From Bacillota bacterium (GTDB lineage Bacteria; Bacillota; UBA5301; JAMCQP01), in the NCBI GenBank assembly GCA_023381695.1, contig JAMCQP010000121.1, positions 1 to 33,918 of the forward strand: a stretch of DNA of 33,918 nt. The letters run 5' to 3'. A program made the position numbers and the translations under genes. The notes beneath the pieces are model-generated. The model did no database searches, was not told the DNA's origin, and was given only the letters and a program-made list of their open reading frames with translations. This document shows positions 16,960-25,794 of this stretch, piece after piece (position 1 is the stretch's first letter; the number at the start of each line of letters is the position of its first letter).

Positions 16960-18111
16960 TTAACCACCCTGTTGCCGGTGGCGCTCGTACATGTAGTAAG
17001 CGGCGCAGGCGCCCTCACTGGACACCATGCACGGGCCCACGGGTTGGGCGGGGGTGCACGCTCTGCCGAACAGCTTGCAGTCACCGGGCAACAGCGCGCC
17101 TTTGAGCACTTCGCCGCAGGAACACGCCGCCATAAGTTTATTGGGCGCGGGAAGCCGCGACCTGACAGCGGCCAGATCATACCTGCGGCAGGCGTCATGC
17201 CTAAAATGGCGCTCCCGAAGCATAAGCCCGCTTCCAGGAATGATGCCGAGGCCCCGCCACCTGGGATCCGACGGCTCGAAGAACTCCGCCATAAGCTGTT
17301 GCGCGGTTGGATTCCCCTCTTCGGTCACGGCGCGCGTGTATTCGATCTCCACCTCGGCGCGGCCCTCCACCAGTTGAGCCAGGAGAAGGTCCACCGCTCG
17401 CAGGATGTCCAGCGGCTCAAATCCCGTCACCATCGCGGGCACCTTTCCTTGTAAAACTGGTTTATAGGCATTGGCGCCAATGATCGTGCTCACGTGTCCC
17501 GGAAGGATAAAGCCGTCGATCCTGGCGCCCTCCATATGGATCAGCGCCTCAAGCGCCGCCGGTATCGTCTTGTGCACCGAAAACACCCAGAAGTTCGATA
17601 AGCCCTGCTTCTCCGCCATTTCCAGCGTGGCCGCCACCATGGGAACCGTGGTTTCAAAGCCCACGGCGTAAAACATCACGGTCCTGTCCGGCAGATCCCG
17701 GGCCACCTTGAGGGCATCCAGGGGCGAATAAACCACCCGGATATCCCGCCCCGCGGCTTTTTCAGACTGCAAGGCGCTGTCGCTCCCCGGCACCCGCATC
17801 ATGTCCCCGAAGGTCGTGAGGACCATGCCGGGCTCTTTGGCCAGTTCGATTACGGTGTCGATATCCTGCTGATCCGTGACGCAAACCGGGCATCCCGGCC
17901 CGGAGAGAAGCCTGAGGCCGGGCGGCAGGATCTGGCGGAGCCCCGCGCGGGAGATCGCCACCGTATGCGTACCGCAGACTTCCATCAGGTTGACGGGGCG
18001 TTCAAGTTTCCGCATCCGCCGCTTGATGGAGTCCAGCACCGGCGGCGCCAGTCCGGCGTCGCGCAGCTGGCGGAGTTTTTGGCTCAGGTCCTCGCTCAGG
18101 TCCTCCGTCAC
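16960..18111 (-). CDS. hypD: Hydrogenase maturation protein HypD
   Basis: HypD is the iron-sulfur scaffold on which, with HypC, the Fe(CN)2CO fragment is built. The 383-residue protein contains the conserved CGTHTVAISR motif, the GPGCPVC motif and a C-terminal cysteine cluster (CSCGEVLKG, GDCKLFGRAC, GPCMVSSEGAC) that binds the [4Fe-4S] cluster. The frame extends further upstream, but that stretch is only the shadow of hypC. GTG 18111 overlaps the hypC stop codon (GTGA) and gives the normal family length. This overlap couples the two partners. Confidence 0.97.
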   Translation of the reverse strand: MTEDLSEDLSQKLRQLRDAGLAPPVLDSIKRRMRKLERPVNLMEVCGTHTVAISRAGLRQILPPGLRLLSGPGCPVCVTDQQDIDTVIELAKEPGMVLTTFGDMMRVPGSDSALQSEKAAGRDIRVVYSPLDALKVARDLPDRTVMFYAVGFETTVPMVAATLEMAEKQGLSNFWVFSVHKTIPAALEALIHMEGARIDGFILPGHVSTIIGANAYKPVLQGKVPAMVTGFEPLDILRAVDLLLAQLVEGRAEVEIEYTRAVTEEGNPTAQQLMAEFFEPSDPRWRGLGIIPGSGLMLRERHFRHDACRRYDLAAVRSRLPAPNKLMAACSCGEVLKGALLPGDCKLFGRACTPAQPVGPCMVSSEGACAAYYMYERHRQQGG

Positions 18112-18368
18112 GCGCCGGATACCTCCTCTTCCAGGTCTTCCGCCGCTTCTCCCGGCGCCTGGTAAGCGCCGCGAATTATCTCCAGCGTGGCCGCCGCCTC
18201 CCGGGGATCGACGATCTCCGCCGCAAAACCGGCGTGAACCAGCACATAATCGCCGATCCTGGCCTCGGGTACCAGCCTGAGCCCCACTTCGCGCACGTTC
18301 CCTTCGATTTCCACCTTCCCCATCACACCGTGGATCTCGATGACCTTTGCCGGAATTGCCAGGCACAT
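18108..18368 (-). CDS. hypC: Hydrogenase maturation chaperone HypC
   Basis: A small chaperone (86 residues) that carries the iron fragment from HypD to the hydrogenase large subunit. It begins with the invariant MCLAIP, whose Cys2 is the functional residue, and has the small beta-barrel pattern including GDYVLVHAGFA with the conserved histidine. The acidic C-terminal tail (EAAEDLEEEV) is longer than minimal. It starts two bases after the hypF stop and overlaps hypD by four bases. Confidence 0.97.
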   Translation of the reverse strand: MCLAIPAKVIEIHGVMGKVEIEGNVREVGLRLVPEARIGDYVLVHAGFAAEIVDPREAAATLEIIRGAYQAPGEAAEDLEEEVSGA

Positions 18369-18370
18369 TT

Positions 18371-20722
18371 TTATTCCCCTTCCTTCAGCATGGCGTCGGC
18401 GATTACCGCCTGTCCCAGTGAAATTCCACCATCGTTGGTGGAAACCCTTTTTTGAAAATGAACCTCAAAGCCGTCCAGTTTCAGCAATTGGATCAGGTTT
18501 TCGAGCAGATACCGGTTTTGAAATACCCCACCCGACAAGGCCACTTTGTTAATTCCCGTGATCTGGCGTTTTTTCGCCAGCACCTCTAGAACCATCGCAA
18601 TCACGGTGTTGTGAAACCTGGCGGAAACAACCGGAACGCCGGCGCCCCTTTCCATGTCCTCCAGTATCCCTGACCAGACGGGCGCAACCAGCACGCGCCA
18701 GGGCTCGCCGCCGGTATCCATGTCAAACCCGTAACGCTCTGAAATGGCCACCGGAGCCCCGCCATGGCTGATAGCGGCTTCAAGCTCGATGGCGGGCTGG
18801 CCATCGTACCGTGCGAGGCGGCAGATGCCGAGCAAGGCGGAAACCGCGTCAAAAAACCTGCCAGCCCCGGAAGTGAGGGGGGCGTTCAGCCGCGTCTCGA
18901 TCTGGCGCCGGAGCGCGTCGAAGCCGGGCTCGTACCAGCCAGGATCGAGACGGTGCGCTCTTTCCACCCCGGATTCGCCCAGGTGGGCCAGGAGGTGGCT
19001 GAAGAGCATGCGCCCGGGGCGCCTGATTGCCGCTTCTCCGCCCGGCAGCGGGGTGTATTCCAGATGGGCGAACCGTTCAAACCCCGTAAGACTTCCGTGA
19101 AAAAACTCAAAGCCCCACAGCCGACCGTCCCTGCCATAGCCCGTGCCGTCAAGAACCACCCCCAATACGGGCTCGTCGAGATGATTTTCCGCCATGCAGC
19201 TCGCCAGGTGTGCTTCGTGGTGTTGGACGGCCACCAGCGGCCGGCCGTGGGAAAACAACTCCCGCGCGAGCCTGGTGGTCCGGTATTCCGGGTGCAAGTC
19301 GTGGGCCACCGTGGTGGGCGCTATTTCAAAATAATCCATGAACCTTTCCACCGCCGTGGTCAAGAACTCCAGCGAGGCAATCCCGCTTATTTCCCCGATG
19401 TGCTGGCTCAAGAACAGTCTGCTGCCTTTGGCCAGGCAAAAGGTGTTCTTCTGGTCGCCGCCCAGCGCAAGCACAGAACGGAGTTGCTTCCCGTATTCAA
19501 GGGGTTGGGGCGCGTATCCGCGGGATCTGCGGTAGACCACCGGCTCCCCGGCGACCACGGCGGCCACCGAGTCGTCGCAGCGGTTGATGATCTCGCGGTT
19601 ATGTAAGAGGAATCCATCCGCGATCTGGCCCAGCCGGGCAAAAGCCTCCCGGTTGTCCGTGACCAGCGGCGCATCCGAGATATTGCCACTGGTGGCCACC
19701 AGGCAGTCGAGATCGTCGTCAAACAGAAGCATGTGCAAGGGAGAGTCCGGCAGCATAACGCCCAGCGTGGAGAGGGACGGGGCGATCTCCGGCGCCAGCC
19801 TCCGGCCGCCCCAAACCTTTTCCAAAAGCACGATGGGCCGCCGCCAGCTCTCCAATAACGCCTGTTCCTCGGAGGATACCTGGCAGTACCCGCGCACGGC
19901 ATCCATATTGCGGCACATTATCGCCAAAGGTTTCGCCTCGCGGTGTTTGCGCGCCCGCAAGGCCCTTACCGCGTCCTGATGGTGGGCGTCGCATAGCAGG
20001 TGAAACCCGCCCAGCCCTCTTACGGCCAGGATCTTGCCCGCTTTCAGCCACTCCCGGGCTTCCTCGAACACTCCCGCCCGGCCGGCGCTTTCGCTATCGG
20101 GCGGAAAAAAACGGGGGCTGCGCGCACTGGCGAGCCATGCCCTGGGGCCGCAATCCGGACACGCGTTAGGCTGGGCGTGAAACCTGCGGTATCCGGGGTC
20201 TTCGTACTCCGCCTGGCACGCCGGGCACATCTCAAACACATCCATCGTGGTCCTGCGCCGGTCGTACGGTAGCCCGCGCATGATGGTGAAGCGCGGCCCG
20301 CAGTTGGTGCAATTGATAAACGGATAACCATGGCGCCTGTCGGCGGGATCGAACATCTCCCGCGCGCAATCGTCGCAAATACCTATGTCCGGCGTCACAA
20401 GCACGGTGGGCGGCTGATCCACCACGCTCGGCCGGATTTGAAAATCTCTATAGCCAGCGGGCTCCGTGAATACCAGACGCGCGTCAATGATCCGGGAGAG
20501 GGGCGGCCTTTGGGCCAGAATCGCCCTGTAAAACGCCTGGAGCTGTTGCTCCAAGCCTTCCACCTCGACCACCACGCCCTCCGTGGAATTGAACACGACG
20601 CCCGGCAGGTTGTGGTGGTGAGCCAGCCGGTATATAAACGGCCGGAAGCCGACGCCCTGCACCACCCCGTTAAGGGTGATGACCGCTCTCTTTAAGTTCA
20701 CTTCAAGTTCACTTCGCCTCAT
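18371..20722 (-). CDS. hypF: Carbamoyltransferase HypF
   Basis: HypF converts carbamoyl phosphate and ATP to carbamoyl-adenylate and transfers the carbamoyl group to HypE. Domains in order over about 783 residues: acylphosphatase (GVVQGVGFRPFIYRLA near the start), a double zinc finger (CDDC...CTNC and CPAC...CPDC, about residues 105-190), a YrdC-like domain (about 200-385) and a Kae1-like carbamoyltransferase domain (VQHHEAHLASCMAENHL, LDGTGYGRDG and ALSGGVFQNRYL). ATG 20722 gives the usual N-terminus and overlaps the end of hypB by 14 bases. The frame is open further upstream inside hypB, but that part is unlikely to be coding. The ribosome-binding site is weak, suggesting coupling to hypB. 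Confidence 0.97.
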   Translation of the reverse strand: MRRSELEVNLKRAVITLNGVVQGVGFRPFIYRLAHHHNLPGVVFNSTEGVVVEVEGLEQQLQAFYRAILAQRPPLSRIIDARLVFTEPAGYRDFQIRPSVVDQPPTVLVTPDIGICDDCAREMFDPADRRHGYPFINCTNCGPRFTIMRGLPYDRRRTTMDVFEMCPACQAEYEDPGYRRFHAQPNACPDCGPRAWLASARSPRFFPPDSESAGRAGVFEEAREWLKAGKILAVRGLGGFHLLCDAHHQDAVRALRARKHREAKPLAIMCRNMDAVRGYCQVSSEEQALLESWRRPIVLLEKVWGGRRLAPEIAPSLSTLGVMLPDSPLHMLLFDDDLDCLVATSGNISDAPLVTDNREAFARLGQIADGFLLHNREIINRCDDSVAAVVAGEPVVYRRSRGYAPQPLEYGKQLRSVLALGGDQKNTFCLAKGSRLFLSQHIGEISGIASLEFLTTAVERFMDYFEIAPTTVAHDLHPEYRTTRLARELFSHGRPLVAVQHHEAHLASCMAENHLDEPVLGVVLDGTGYGRDGRLWGFEFFHGSLTGFERFAHLEYTPLPGGEAAIRRPGRMLFSHLLAHLGESGVERAHRLDPGWYEPGFDALRRQIETRLNAPLTSGAGRFFDAVSALLGICRLARYDGQPAIELEAAISHGGAPVAISERYGFDMDTGGEPWRVLVAPVWSGILEDMERGAGVPVVSARFHNTVIAMVLEVLAKKRQITGINKVALSGGVFQNRYLLENLIQLLKLDGFEVHFQKRVSTNDGGISLGQAVIADAMLKEGE

Positions 20723-21422
20723 CCCGAAGCATAGCCGCTTTCTTGGCCTTAGCCTGCTCCACCAGCCAGTCGCACCACTGATCCAGCCCCTGTCCGGTGG
20801 TGGCCACGGTCTCATGGATCACCAGGTCGGGGTTGAGCCTTTTCAAGTCCCGGCGCATCTTCGCCTGGTCAAAGTTGCTGTGCTGGAGCAGGTCGACCTT
20901 GTTGAGCAAGAGCACCCCGGCCCGCTGAAAGATGACCGGGTACTTGACAGGTTTGTCGTCTCCTTCGGGCACGCTCAGCACCACTACCTTGGCATCCTCT
21001 CCCAGTTCGAAATCCGCGGGGCAGATCAGGTTTCCCACGTTTTCGACGATGAGCAGATCCAGGTTGGAGAGGTCGAACTCGTCCAGGGCGCGCCGGATCA
21101 TTCTCGCATCCAGATGGCATCCGCCAAAGGTGTTGATCTGATGGACGGCCACGTGGTGCGCGGAGATCCGGTCCGCGTCCAGGGTGGTGGTAATGTCCCC
21201 CTCGATTACCGCCAGGCGCAGTTTGTGTTTCAGGATCTCCACGGTCTTTTCCAGGATGGTGGTCTTGCCCGCCCCCGGCGAACTGATGATGTTGATGCAA
21301 TAAATACCGCGAGCCGCCAGTCTTTGCCGGTTCTCCCCGGCCACCGCCTCGTTTGCCCCGAGCACCCTGGCGCCGACTTTTACCTCCAACGTCCAACCCC
21401 CGCTTTCATTATTCCACATCAT
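20709..21422 (-). CDS. hypB: Hydrogenase nickel-insertion GTPase HypB
   Basis: HypB is a SIMIBI-class GTPase that works with HypA to deliver nickel to the large subunit. The 237-residue protein has the P-loop SSPGAGKTT, switch regions around EGDITTTLDADRI, the metal-site segment GGCHLDARM, VENVGNLICPADFELGED and the base-recognition motif NKVDLL. It lacks both the N-terminal CxxCGC nickel site and a histidine-rich stretch, so it is the minimal form without nickel storage. It starts at ATG 21422 (or 21419), overlapping the hypA end by 14 bases. Confidence 0.97.
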   Translation of the reverse strand: MMWNNESGGWTLEVKVGARVLGANEAVAGENRQRLAARGIYCINIISSPGAGKTTILEKTVEILKHKLRLAVIEGDITTTLDADRISAHHVAVHQINTFGGCHLDARMIRRALDEFDLSNLDLLIVENVGNLICPADFELGEDAKVVVLSVPEGDDKPVKYPVIFQRAGVLLLNKVDLLQHSNFDQAKMRRDLKRLNPDLVIHETVATTGQGLDQWCDWLVEQAKAKKAAMLRDEAK

Positions 21423-21759
21423 CTATTTCAATGCAATCCACATAGAGTTCGTTTCCGGATATCGTTTCCGTGTGGTAGCCACCGCAGGAAGGACAAATAA
21501 AAGCGTAGTCCTGGACCGCAAACGCCCGGCCGCAGGCCTTGCACCGGGCTTTCAGGGGCCTCTTCTCAATTTCCAGCCCGGCGCCTTCCGCCACAGTTCC
21601 CTCGCTGGCCACCTCAAAACAAAACTGCAGCGCTTCAGGAACGACCGCCGACATCTCGCCCACCACCAGTCTGACCTTCCTGATCCTTCGGGCCGCGTGG
21701 CGGGAGGCCTCGCTCTCGATCAATTCGATCATGGACTGTGCAATTGACAATTCATGCAT
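21409..21759 (-). CDS. hypA: Hydrogenase nickel metallochaperone HypA
   Basis: HypA binds nickel through the N-terminal MHE (His2) and passes it on with HypB. The 116-residue protein also has the zinc site formed by CKAC and CPSC (about residues 73-76 and 92-95). The frame extends 38 codons upstream, but that stretch is a Trp-rich shadow of the protease gene. ATG 21759 gives the required MHELSIAQSM start, with GTGAGG eight bases upstream overlapping the protease stop. Confidence 0.97.
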   Translation of the reverse strand: MHELSIAQSMIELIESEASRHAARRIRKVRLVVGEMSAVVPEALQFCFEVASEGTVAEGAGLEIEKRPLKARCKACGRAFAVQDYAFICPSCGGYHTETISGNELYVDCIEIDDVE

Positions 21760-21769
21760 GGTGAAAGCC

Positions 21770-22270
21770 TCACTTTGAGGCGGAGTCTCCTCTGTCCAGT
21801 TCCTCCAGGACCAGTTCGACCAGCCTGTCCACTCGGGAGGCCACTTCGGGTGTGAGTTCCAGATCCAGTTCAATCTCCTTGGGTTCGATTCCGATGATCA
21901 CCACTTCGCCGGGGCTTTCTCCCAACCCTCTGGCGATGTTAAGCACCTCATACAGGTTGACTTCATGAAGCGATGAAATCCGAGCCGTCTTCACGTCGAT
22001 ATCGTCGGCGTGAAAACGGTAAATGGCGCCGGGTTCTCCGCCGCCCCTTACCGCGTCCACCACTATGACGCGGTGGGCCTGGCCAAACAACTCCAACAGA
22101 TCCAGCCCTCCGGTGCCGCCGTCCATCAACCGGACGCCGGGCGGCAACTTGAGGCTGCGCATGCGCTCGATTACCCTTACTCCCACTCCTTCGTCCTTGA
22201 GCAAGATGTTCCCGACGCCAAGGACGAGAGTAGCGATCTGTTTACCGCTGTGGTTGTTGTGGTTGTTCAT
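21770..22270 (-). CDS. hyaD: [NiFe] hydrogenase maturation endopeptidase (HyaD/HybD family)
   Basis: This protease removes the C-terminal tail of the large subunit after nickel insertion, allowing the active site to close. The 166-residue protein has the family fold and the three nickel-sensing positions: Glu27 in GNILLKDEGVG, Asp72 in VIVVDAV and His102 in SSLHEVN, spaced like the residues of E. coli HybD. The N-terminus is extended by an Asn/His-rich stretch (MNNHNNHSGK). The start lies 29 bases inside the cytochrome b gene. Confidence 0.93.
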   Translation of the reverse strand: MNNHNNHSGKQIATLVLGVGNILLKDEGVGVRVIERMRSLKLPPGVRLMDGGTGGLDLLELFGQAHRVIVVDAVRGGGEPGAIYRFHADDIDVKTARISSLHEVNLYEVLNIARGLGESPGEVVIIGIEPKEIELDLELTPEVASRVDRLVELVLEELDRGDSASK

Positions 22271-22838
22271 AGCCGGTGATCATTCCCCGCAACAGGTGGA
22301 GCCCGTCATAGAATACCATGTAAACATGCAGCACGGTGGTGATGACAAACAGCCACGCTCCCAGAAAATGCAGCTCTCTTAGCCAGTTGAGCCTGGCAAG
22401 GTACCAGGGCGCCCAGCCAAACGGCCGCATCCCGTACAGAGCGAAGCCGGTGATCGCTTCGGCGATGAGCAGGAAAAGCCACAGGGTGTAAGTCATCCTC
22501 TGACCGCTGTTGAAGCGGCCTTCTTTGGGCGGTTCTCCGCCGGTCATCAGCAGGTGATACGCGAAAAATCCCGGCAGTTCTTTGAGGTGACGCCCGTAGA
22601 GCCAGATGGTCTTGAAGTACCCGGTAACGACGGCGTGGTAAACTTTCCAGATCAGGTTGAAGACGATCACATACATCGCGATGAAATGGACGCTCCGGGC
22701 GCCATTCATCGCCCCCGGGAAGCCGAAGGCCGCCGGATAATGGATGTATGCGCCCGACCACACCAAAAGCACGATGCTGGTCACATGGATCCAGTGCATC
22801 AAACGTATGGCGATGGGTTGATCCATTTCTCTGGCCAC
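22242..22838 (-). CDS. hyaC: Ni/Fe-hydrogenase b-type cytochrome subunit
   Basis: A 198-residue membrane cytochrome b that anchors the hydrogenase and passes electrons from the small subunit to the quinone pool. Four or five hydrophobic segments are visible (about residues 17-35, 50-75, 115-135 and 160-185). Candidate haem histidines lie in RLMHWIHV near the N-terminus, in KVYHAVV and in LHFLGAWLFVITTVLHVYM. The GTG start at 22838 is chosen because GGGAGGT lies eight bases upstream; the first ATG in frame (22826) is too far from it. It comes 73 bases after the large subunit gene. Confidence 0.92.
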   Translation of the reverse strand: MAREMDQPIAIRLMHWIHVTSIVLLVWSGAYIHYPAAFGFPGAMNGARSVHFIAMYVIVFNLIWKVYHAVVTGYFKTIWLYGRHLKELPGFFAYHLLMTGGEPPKEGRFNSGQRMTYTLWLFLLIAEAITGFALYGMRPFGWAPWYLARLNWLRELHFLGAWLFVITTVLHVYMVFYDGLHLLRGMITGYEQPQQPQR

Positions 22839-22883
22839 ATCAACTTACCTCCCATCATTACAGGAATGCCTGGTGGCTGGATT

Positions 22884-22913
22884 AACCTGAACTAACCTAA
22901 CCTGAACCGACCT
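22884..22913. repeat. Two 15-base tandem repeats at the end of the large subunit gene
   Basis: AACCTGAACTAACCT (22884-22898) and AACCTGAACCGACCT (22899-22913) match at 13 of 15 positions in direct tandem. The second copy runs into the stop codon of the large subunit gene. A role is not evident. Confidence 0.55.
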
Positions 22914-24447
22914 AAACTATCCGGAACTCGGCCATCTTTTCGGGCTCGGCCACATCCACCACATGAACCGAGCAGGCGATGCAGGGATCGAAGGAGCGAA
23001 CCACGCGCACCACTTCCACCGGTTGCGACGCGTCGACGACAGAGGCGCCGACCAGCGCCTGTTCCATCGGCCCGAGCACGCCGTCGGCATCGCGCGGGCC
23101 GGAGTTCCACGTGGTGGGCACCACCATCTGGTAGTTTTCGATCCTCCCATCCTTGATACTGATCCAGTGCCCGAGGGAGCCGCGTGGCGCGTCCGTCAAA
23201 CCATAGCCTTCGCCGCTCCCCGGTTCGTACTCGGTAAAGGTGGGACCGTTCAGGTCCAGTTCGTTCAGCCACTCTGGCAGGGAGTCCGCGATAACCTTGG
23301 TCTGAAGCGCCCTGGCCGCATGGCGCGCGAGCACTGATGGTCCGATCCCCAGTCTGGCGGCCAGGCCTAAAAGCCCCTGATCCCGGCGGACCAGCATTGC
23401 GGCCAGCGGGCCTACTTCCATGGGCTTGCCGTCGTAGCGCGGCGCCTTGAGCCACGAATACTTATCATCACCGGTGGGCCGCTCGGGAAGGCGGGTAAAC
23501 TCCGGCTCGGTCACGCCTTCCGCCGGCTTTCTGGCCTCTTCGCCCTGGTACCAGGAGTGCTTGATGTGCTCGGTAACCTTCTCGGGGTCGGCGTCCTGAA
23601 CCTGATGGATCTGAGCGTCCATGATCAAGCCTCGTGGCATGAGCTGCTTTTGCGGGTCGTTGGACGCGTCCGGGAAAGCGCCCCAGGCCAGGAAGTTGCC
23701 GCATCCGGCGCCGATCTTGCCGTAGTCCTGGTAGTACTCGGCCACCGCCAGCACATCCGGCAGGTATTTGGTATCGATGAACCTCTGGATCTCCATCACG
23801 TAGCCCAGCAGCTCCGCGGCCAGGGTCGGCGTAATCTTGATGGTTACACCGCCGGGCACCGCGCTCATCATGTGGGGGAATTTACCGCCCAGGAGGGCGA
23901 AAGCCTCGTTGGTGCGCTTGTATATCCTGAGGGCTTCTACATAGTGGGCCACCGCCGCGATATTGACCTCGGCCGGAAGCCGGTAGTCCCGGTTATACCT
24001 GGGGGTGAACGGGCTGGTATCGCCGTGGGCAATCATGCTCTTCACATCCAGCAGGGCGGCGTCGTTGCCGTTATATTTGGCGACCGCGGTCACATCCACG
24101 TAGTCCAGGGCGGCCAGGTGGTAGAAGTGGAGGATGTGATCCTGGCAGAAGTGAAGGCCCTCGAGCAGGTTGCGCACCACTCGGGCGTTGCCGGTCAATT
24201 CCACCTTATAGGCGTTCTCAATGGCCATGGCTGACGCCAGGCCGTGGGGAGTGGGGCACACACCGCAGGCGCGCTGGGTGATCAACCAGGCGTCCTCTGC
24301 CTTGCGTCCCTTCAAGATCCGTTCGAAACCGCGGAAAAGAGTTCCACTGGTCCAGGCGTCTTTGACCTTGCCGTTTTCCACCTCCACCTGCACGCGCAGG
24401 TGGCCCTCAATTCGGGTGACGGGGTCTATGGTTATCAGCTGGCTCAT
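22912..24447 (-). CDS. hyaB: [NiFe] uptake hydrogenase large subunit (group 1 type)
   Basis: This is the catalytic subunit that oxidises H2. The 511-residue protein has the N-terminal L1 motif RACGVCPTPH (Cys61, Cys64, His68) and the C-terminal L2 motif DPCIACSVH (Cys489, Cys492, His495), whose four cysteines hold the NiFe(CN)2CO centre. Glu14 in RIEGH is conserved. A 16-residue tail (VVDVAEPEKMAEFRIV) follows His495 and is the predicted target of the HyaD-type protease. No selenocysteine codon interrupts L2. The start at ATG 24447 has a GGAAGGAGGAG ribosome-binding site upstream. The small subunit gene precedes it by 41 bases. Confidence 0.98.
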   Translation of the reverse strand: MSQLITIDPVTRIEGHLRVQVEVENGKVKDAWTSGTLFRGFERILKGRKAEDAWLITQRACGVCPTPHGLASAMAIENAYKVELTGNARVVRNLLEGLHFCQDHILHFYHLAALDYVDVTAVAKYNGNDAALLDVKSMIAHGDTSPFTPRYNRDYRLPAEVNIAAVAHYVEALRIYKRTNEAFALLGGKFPHMMSAVPGGVTIKITPTLAAELLGYVMEIQRFIDTKYLPDVLAVAEYYQDYGKIGAGCGNFLAWGAFPDASNDPQKQLMPRGLIMDAQIHQVQDADPEKVTEHIKHSWYQGEEARKPAEGVTEPEFTRLPERPTGDDKYSWLKAPRYDGKPMEVGPLAAMLVRRDQGLLGLAARLGIGPSVLARHAARALQTKVIADSLPEWLNELDLNGPTFTEYEPGSGEGYGLTDAPRGSLGHWISIKDGRIENYQMVVPTTWNSGPRDADGVLGPMEQALVGASVVDASQPVEVVRVVRSFDPCIACSVHVVDVAEPEKMAEFRIV

Positions 24448-24469
24448 CTGCTACTTCTCCTCCTTCCTT

Positions 24470-24492
24470 ATACGTCTACGCGATACGTCTAC
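24470..24492. repeat. Short direct repeat at the end of the small subunit gene
   Basis: ATACGTCTAC occurs at 24470-24479 and again at 24483-24492, 13 bases apart. The second copy covers the small subunit stop codon. It parallels the repeat at the end of the large subunit gene. Confidence 0.5.
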
Positions 24493-25568
24493 TCGCTCTT
24501 GGAGGTTTTTTCCCCGGCGTCATGTTTTCCAAAGCCCTTTCCCTGGATAACGGACACCACGGCATGGGCTCCAAGACCTACGACAGTGGCGGCTCCCAGC
24601 ACGGCGCCCACCGTATCCGCGGTGGTCCGCACACTACCGAGTTTGATATCAGGCAGCCGGTCGTAGAAGGGTGAAAACTGGTCCGGCCAGTTGGGCTCCA
24701 CGCAGCCTATACAACCTGCGCCGGAGCCGATGCACCAGTTCTTGCCGCCGTTCCAGCGAACCTGCGGGCAGTTGGAGTAGGTCTCCGGCCCTTTGCAACC
24801 CATTTTGACCAGGCAGTAATCCGCTTTCTCCTCGGGCTGCCCGAACCTTTCCACATAACGGCCTTCATCGAACGAAGCGCGCCTCGGGCAGTTGTCGTGC
24901 ACAGACTGCTCGTAGATGAAGAGCGGCCGGCCATACCTGTCCAGCCTGGGGAGTGACTTGTAAAGCAGGTAGTTGGTGACGGTTGAAAGCAGCCAGATCG
25001 GGTTGGCCGGGCAGCCAGGCAGGTTTACCACCTTCTCCTTGCCGATGATCTCGCTTACCGGCTTGACTCCACCAGGGTTGGGACTGGCGCCCGGAATCCC
25101 GCCGAAGGATGCGCACGAGCCCACGGCGAGCACGGCCAGTGCCTTGCCACTGACCTCTTTCAAGACATCCGCCATCTGTTTTCCGGCGATCATCCCGTAA
25201 CCTGGTTTGGTGGGGATGACTCCCTCAATGACCACGATGTACTTCCCCGCTTCGTTCTTGACGGTGTCCTCGATGACCTTTTCGGCCATCTCCCCCTGAG
25301 CCGCCATGATGGTTTCGTGATAACGGACGGAAAGGATGTTCAGCACTACATTTGCTATGTCGGGGGCGTCGGAGTTCAAAAATGACGTGCTGCAACCGCT
25401 GCACGAACCCATCTCGAGCCACAACAGCGGGGGCTTGGCGGCGCTGGCCGCCAGAGCCTCGGCCACCCGTGGAATAAAACTCTCGGACAATCCCAGAGCA
25501 GCCGTAACCGTAGCGCATAATTTCAAAAAGTCCCTGCGGCTAATCTCATGAAACAGTTCTCGGCTCAC
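24489..25568 (-). CDS. hyaA: [NiFe] uptake hydrogenase small subunit (Tat-exported, membrane-anchored)
   Basis: The electron-transfer subunit with three iron-sulfur clusters (359 residues). A twin-arginine signal (ISRRDFLKL, Arg11-Arg12) is followed by a hydrophobic stretch. Proximal-cluster cysteines lie in GSCSGCSTS, GSCASFGG and LPGCPANP; distal ligands in SVHDNCPRR, DYC and MGCKG; medial ligands in SNCPQVRWNGG, NWCIGSGAGCIGC. The extra cysteine pair of oxygen-tolerant enzymes is not seen at GSCSGC. A C-terminal helix (about residues 315-340) anchors the complex. GTG 25568 is chosen because AAAGGAG lies ten bases upstream and the Tat motif sits at the normal distance; the frame is open to 25643. 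First gene of the operon. Confidence 0.96.
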   Translation of the reverse strand: MSRELFHEISRRDFLKLCATVTAALGLSESFIPRVAEALAASAAKPPLLWLEMGSCSGCSTSFLNSDAPDIANVVLNILSVRYHETIMAAQGEMAEKVIEDTVKNEAGKYIVVIEGVIPTKPGYGMIAGKQMADVLKEVSGKALAVLAVGSCASFGGIPGASPNPGGVKPVSEIIGKEKVVNLPGCPANPIWLLSTVTNYLLYKSLPRLDRYGRPLFIYEQSVHDNCPRRASFDEGRYVERFGQPEEKADYCLVKMGCKGPETYSNCPQVRWNGGKNWCIGSGAGCIGCVEPNWPDQFSPFYDRLPDIKLGSVRTTADTVGAVLGAATVVGLGAHAVVSVIQGKGFGKHDAGEKTSKSE

Positions 25569-25660
25569 AATCTGGCAACTCCTTTCATGGGATTTTTCAT
25601 AGGATTTTTTCAAGGATAGATAAACATATTTGCGGCAAACCATTCTCTACATACACTGAA

Positions 25661-25690
25661 ATTATAGACTCTTGAAACCGGGGGATACAA
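25661..25690 (-). promoter_or_regulatory. Putative promoter of the hydrogenase operon
   Basis: On the minus strand TTGTAT (25690-25685) and a perfect TATAAT (25666-25661) are separated by 18 bases, about 95 bases before the hydrogenase small subunit start. It fits a housekeeping sigma-A promoter. No operator could be identified nearby. Confidence 0.5.
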
Positions 25691-25794
25691 CGAAAAAGCG
25701 CTGAAATGCCAAAAAATGGGGGTGAGTCGCGGAAATTCTTCTGTGAGTGGAAACGCATCCGGGATCAAAGGAAGATGCGGCGCGGGAAGAATGC

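Noticed and set aside
18112..18366. N-terminal extension of HypD within hypC
   Set aside because: It is the other-frame reading of hypC, rich in Arg and Gly. GTG 18111 overlapping the hypC stop gives the normal HypD.
22960..22990. Possible selenocysteine in the large subunit L2 motif
   Set aside because: The L2 motif reads DPCIACSVH with ordinary cysteine codons; no in-frame TGA.
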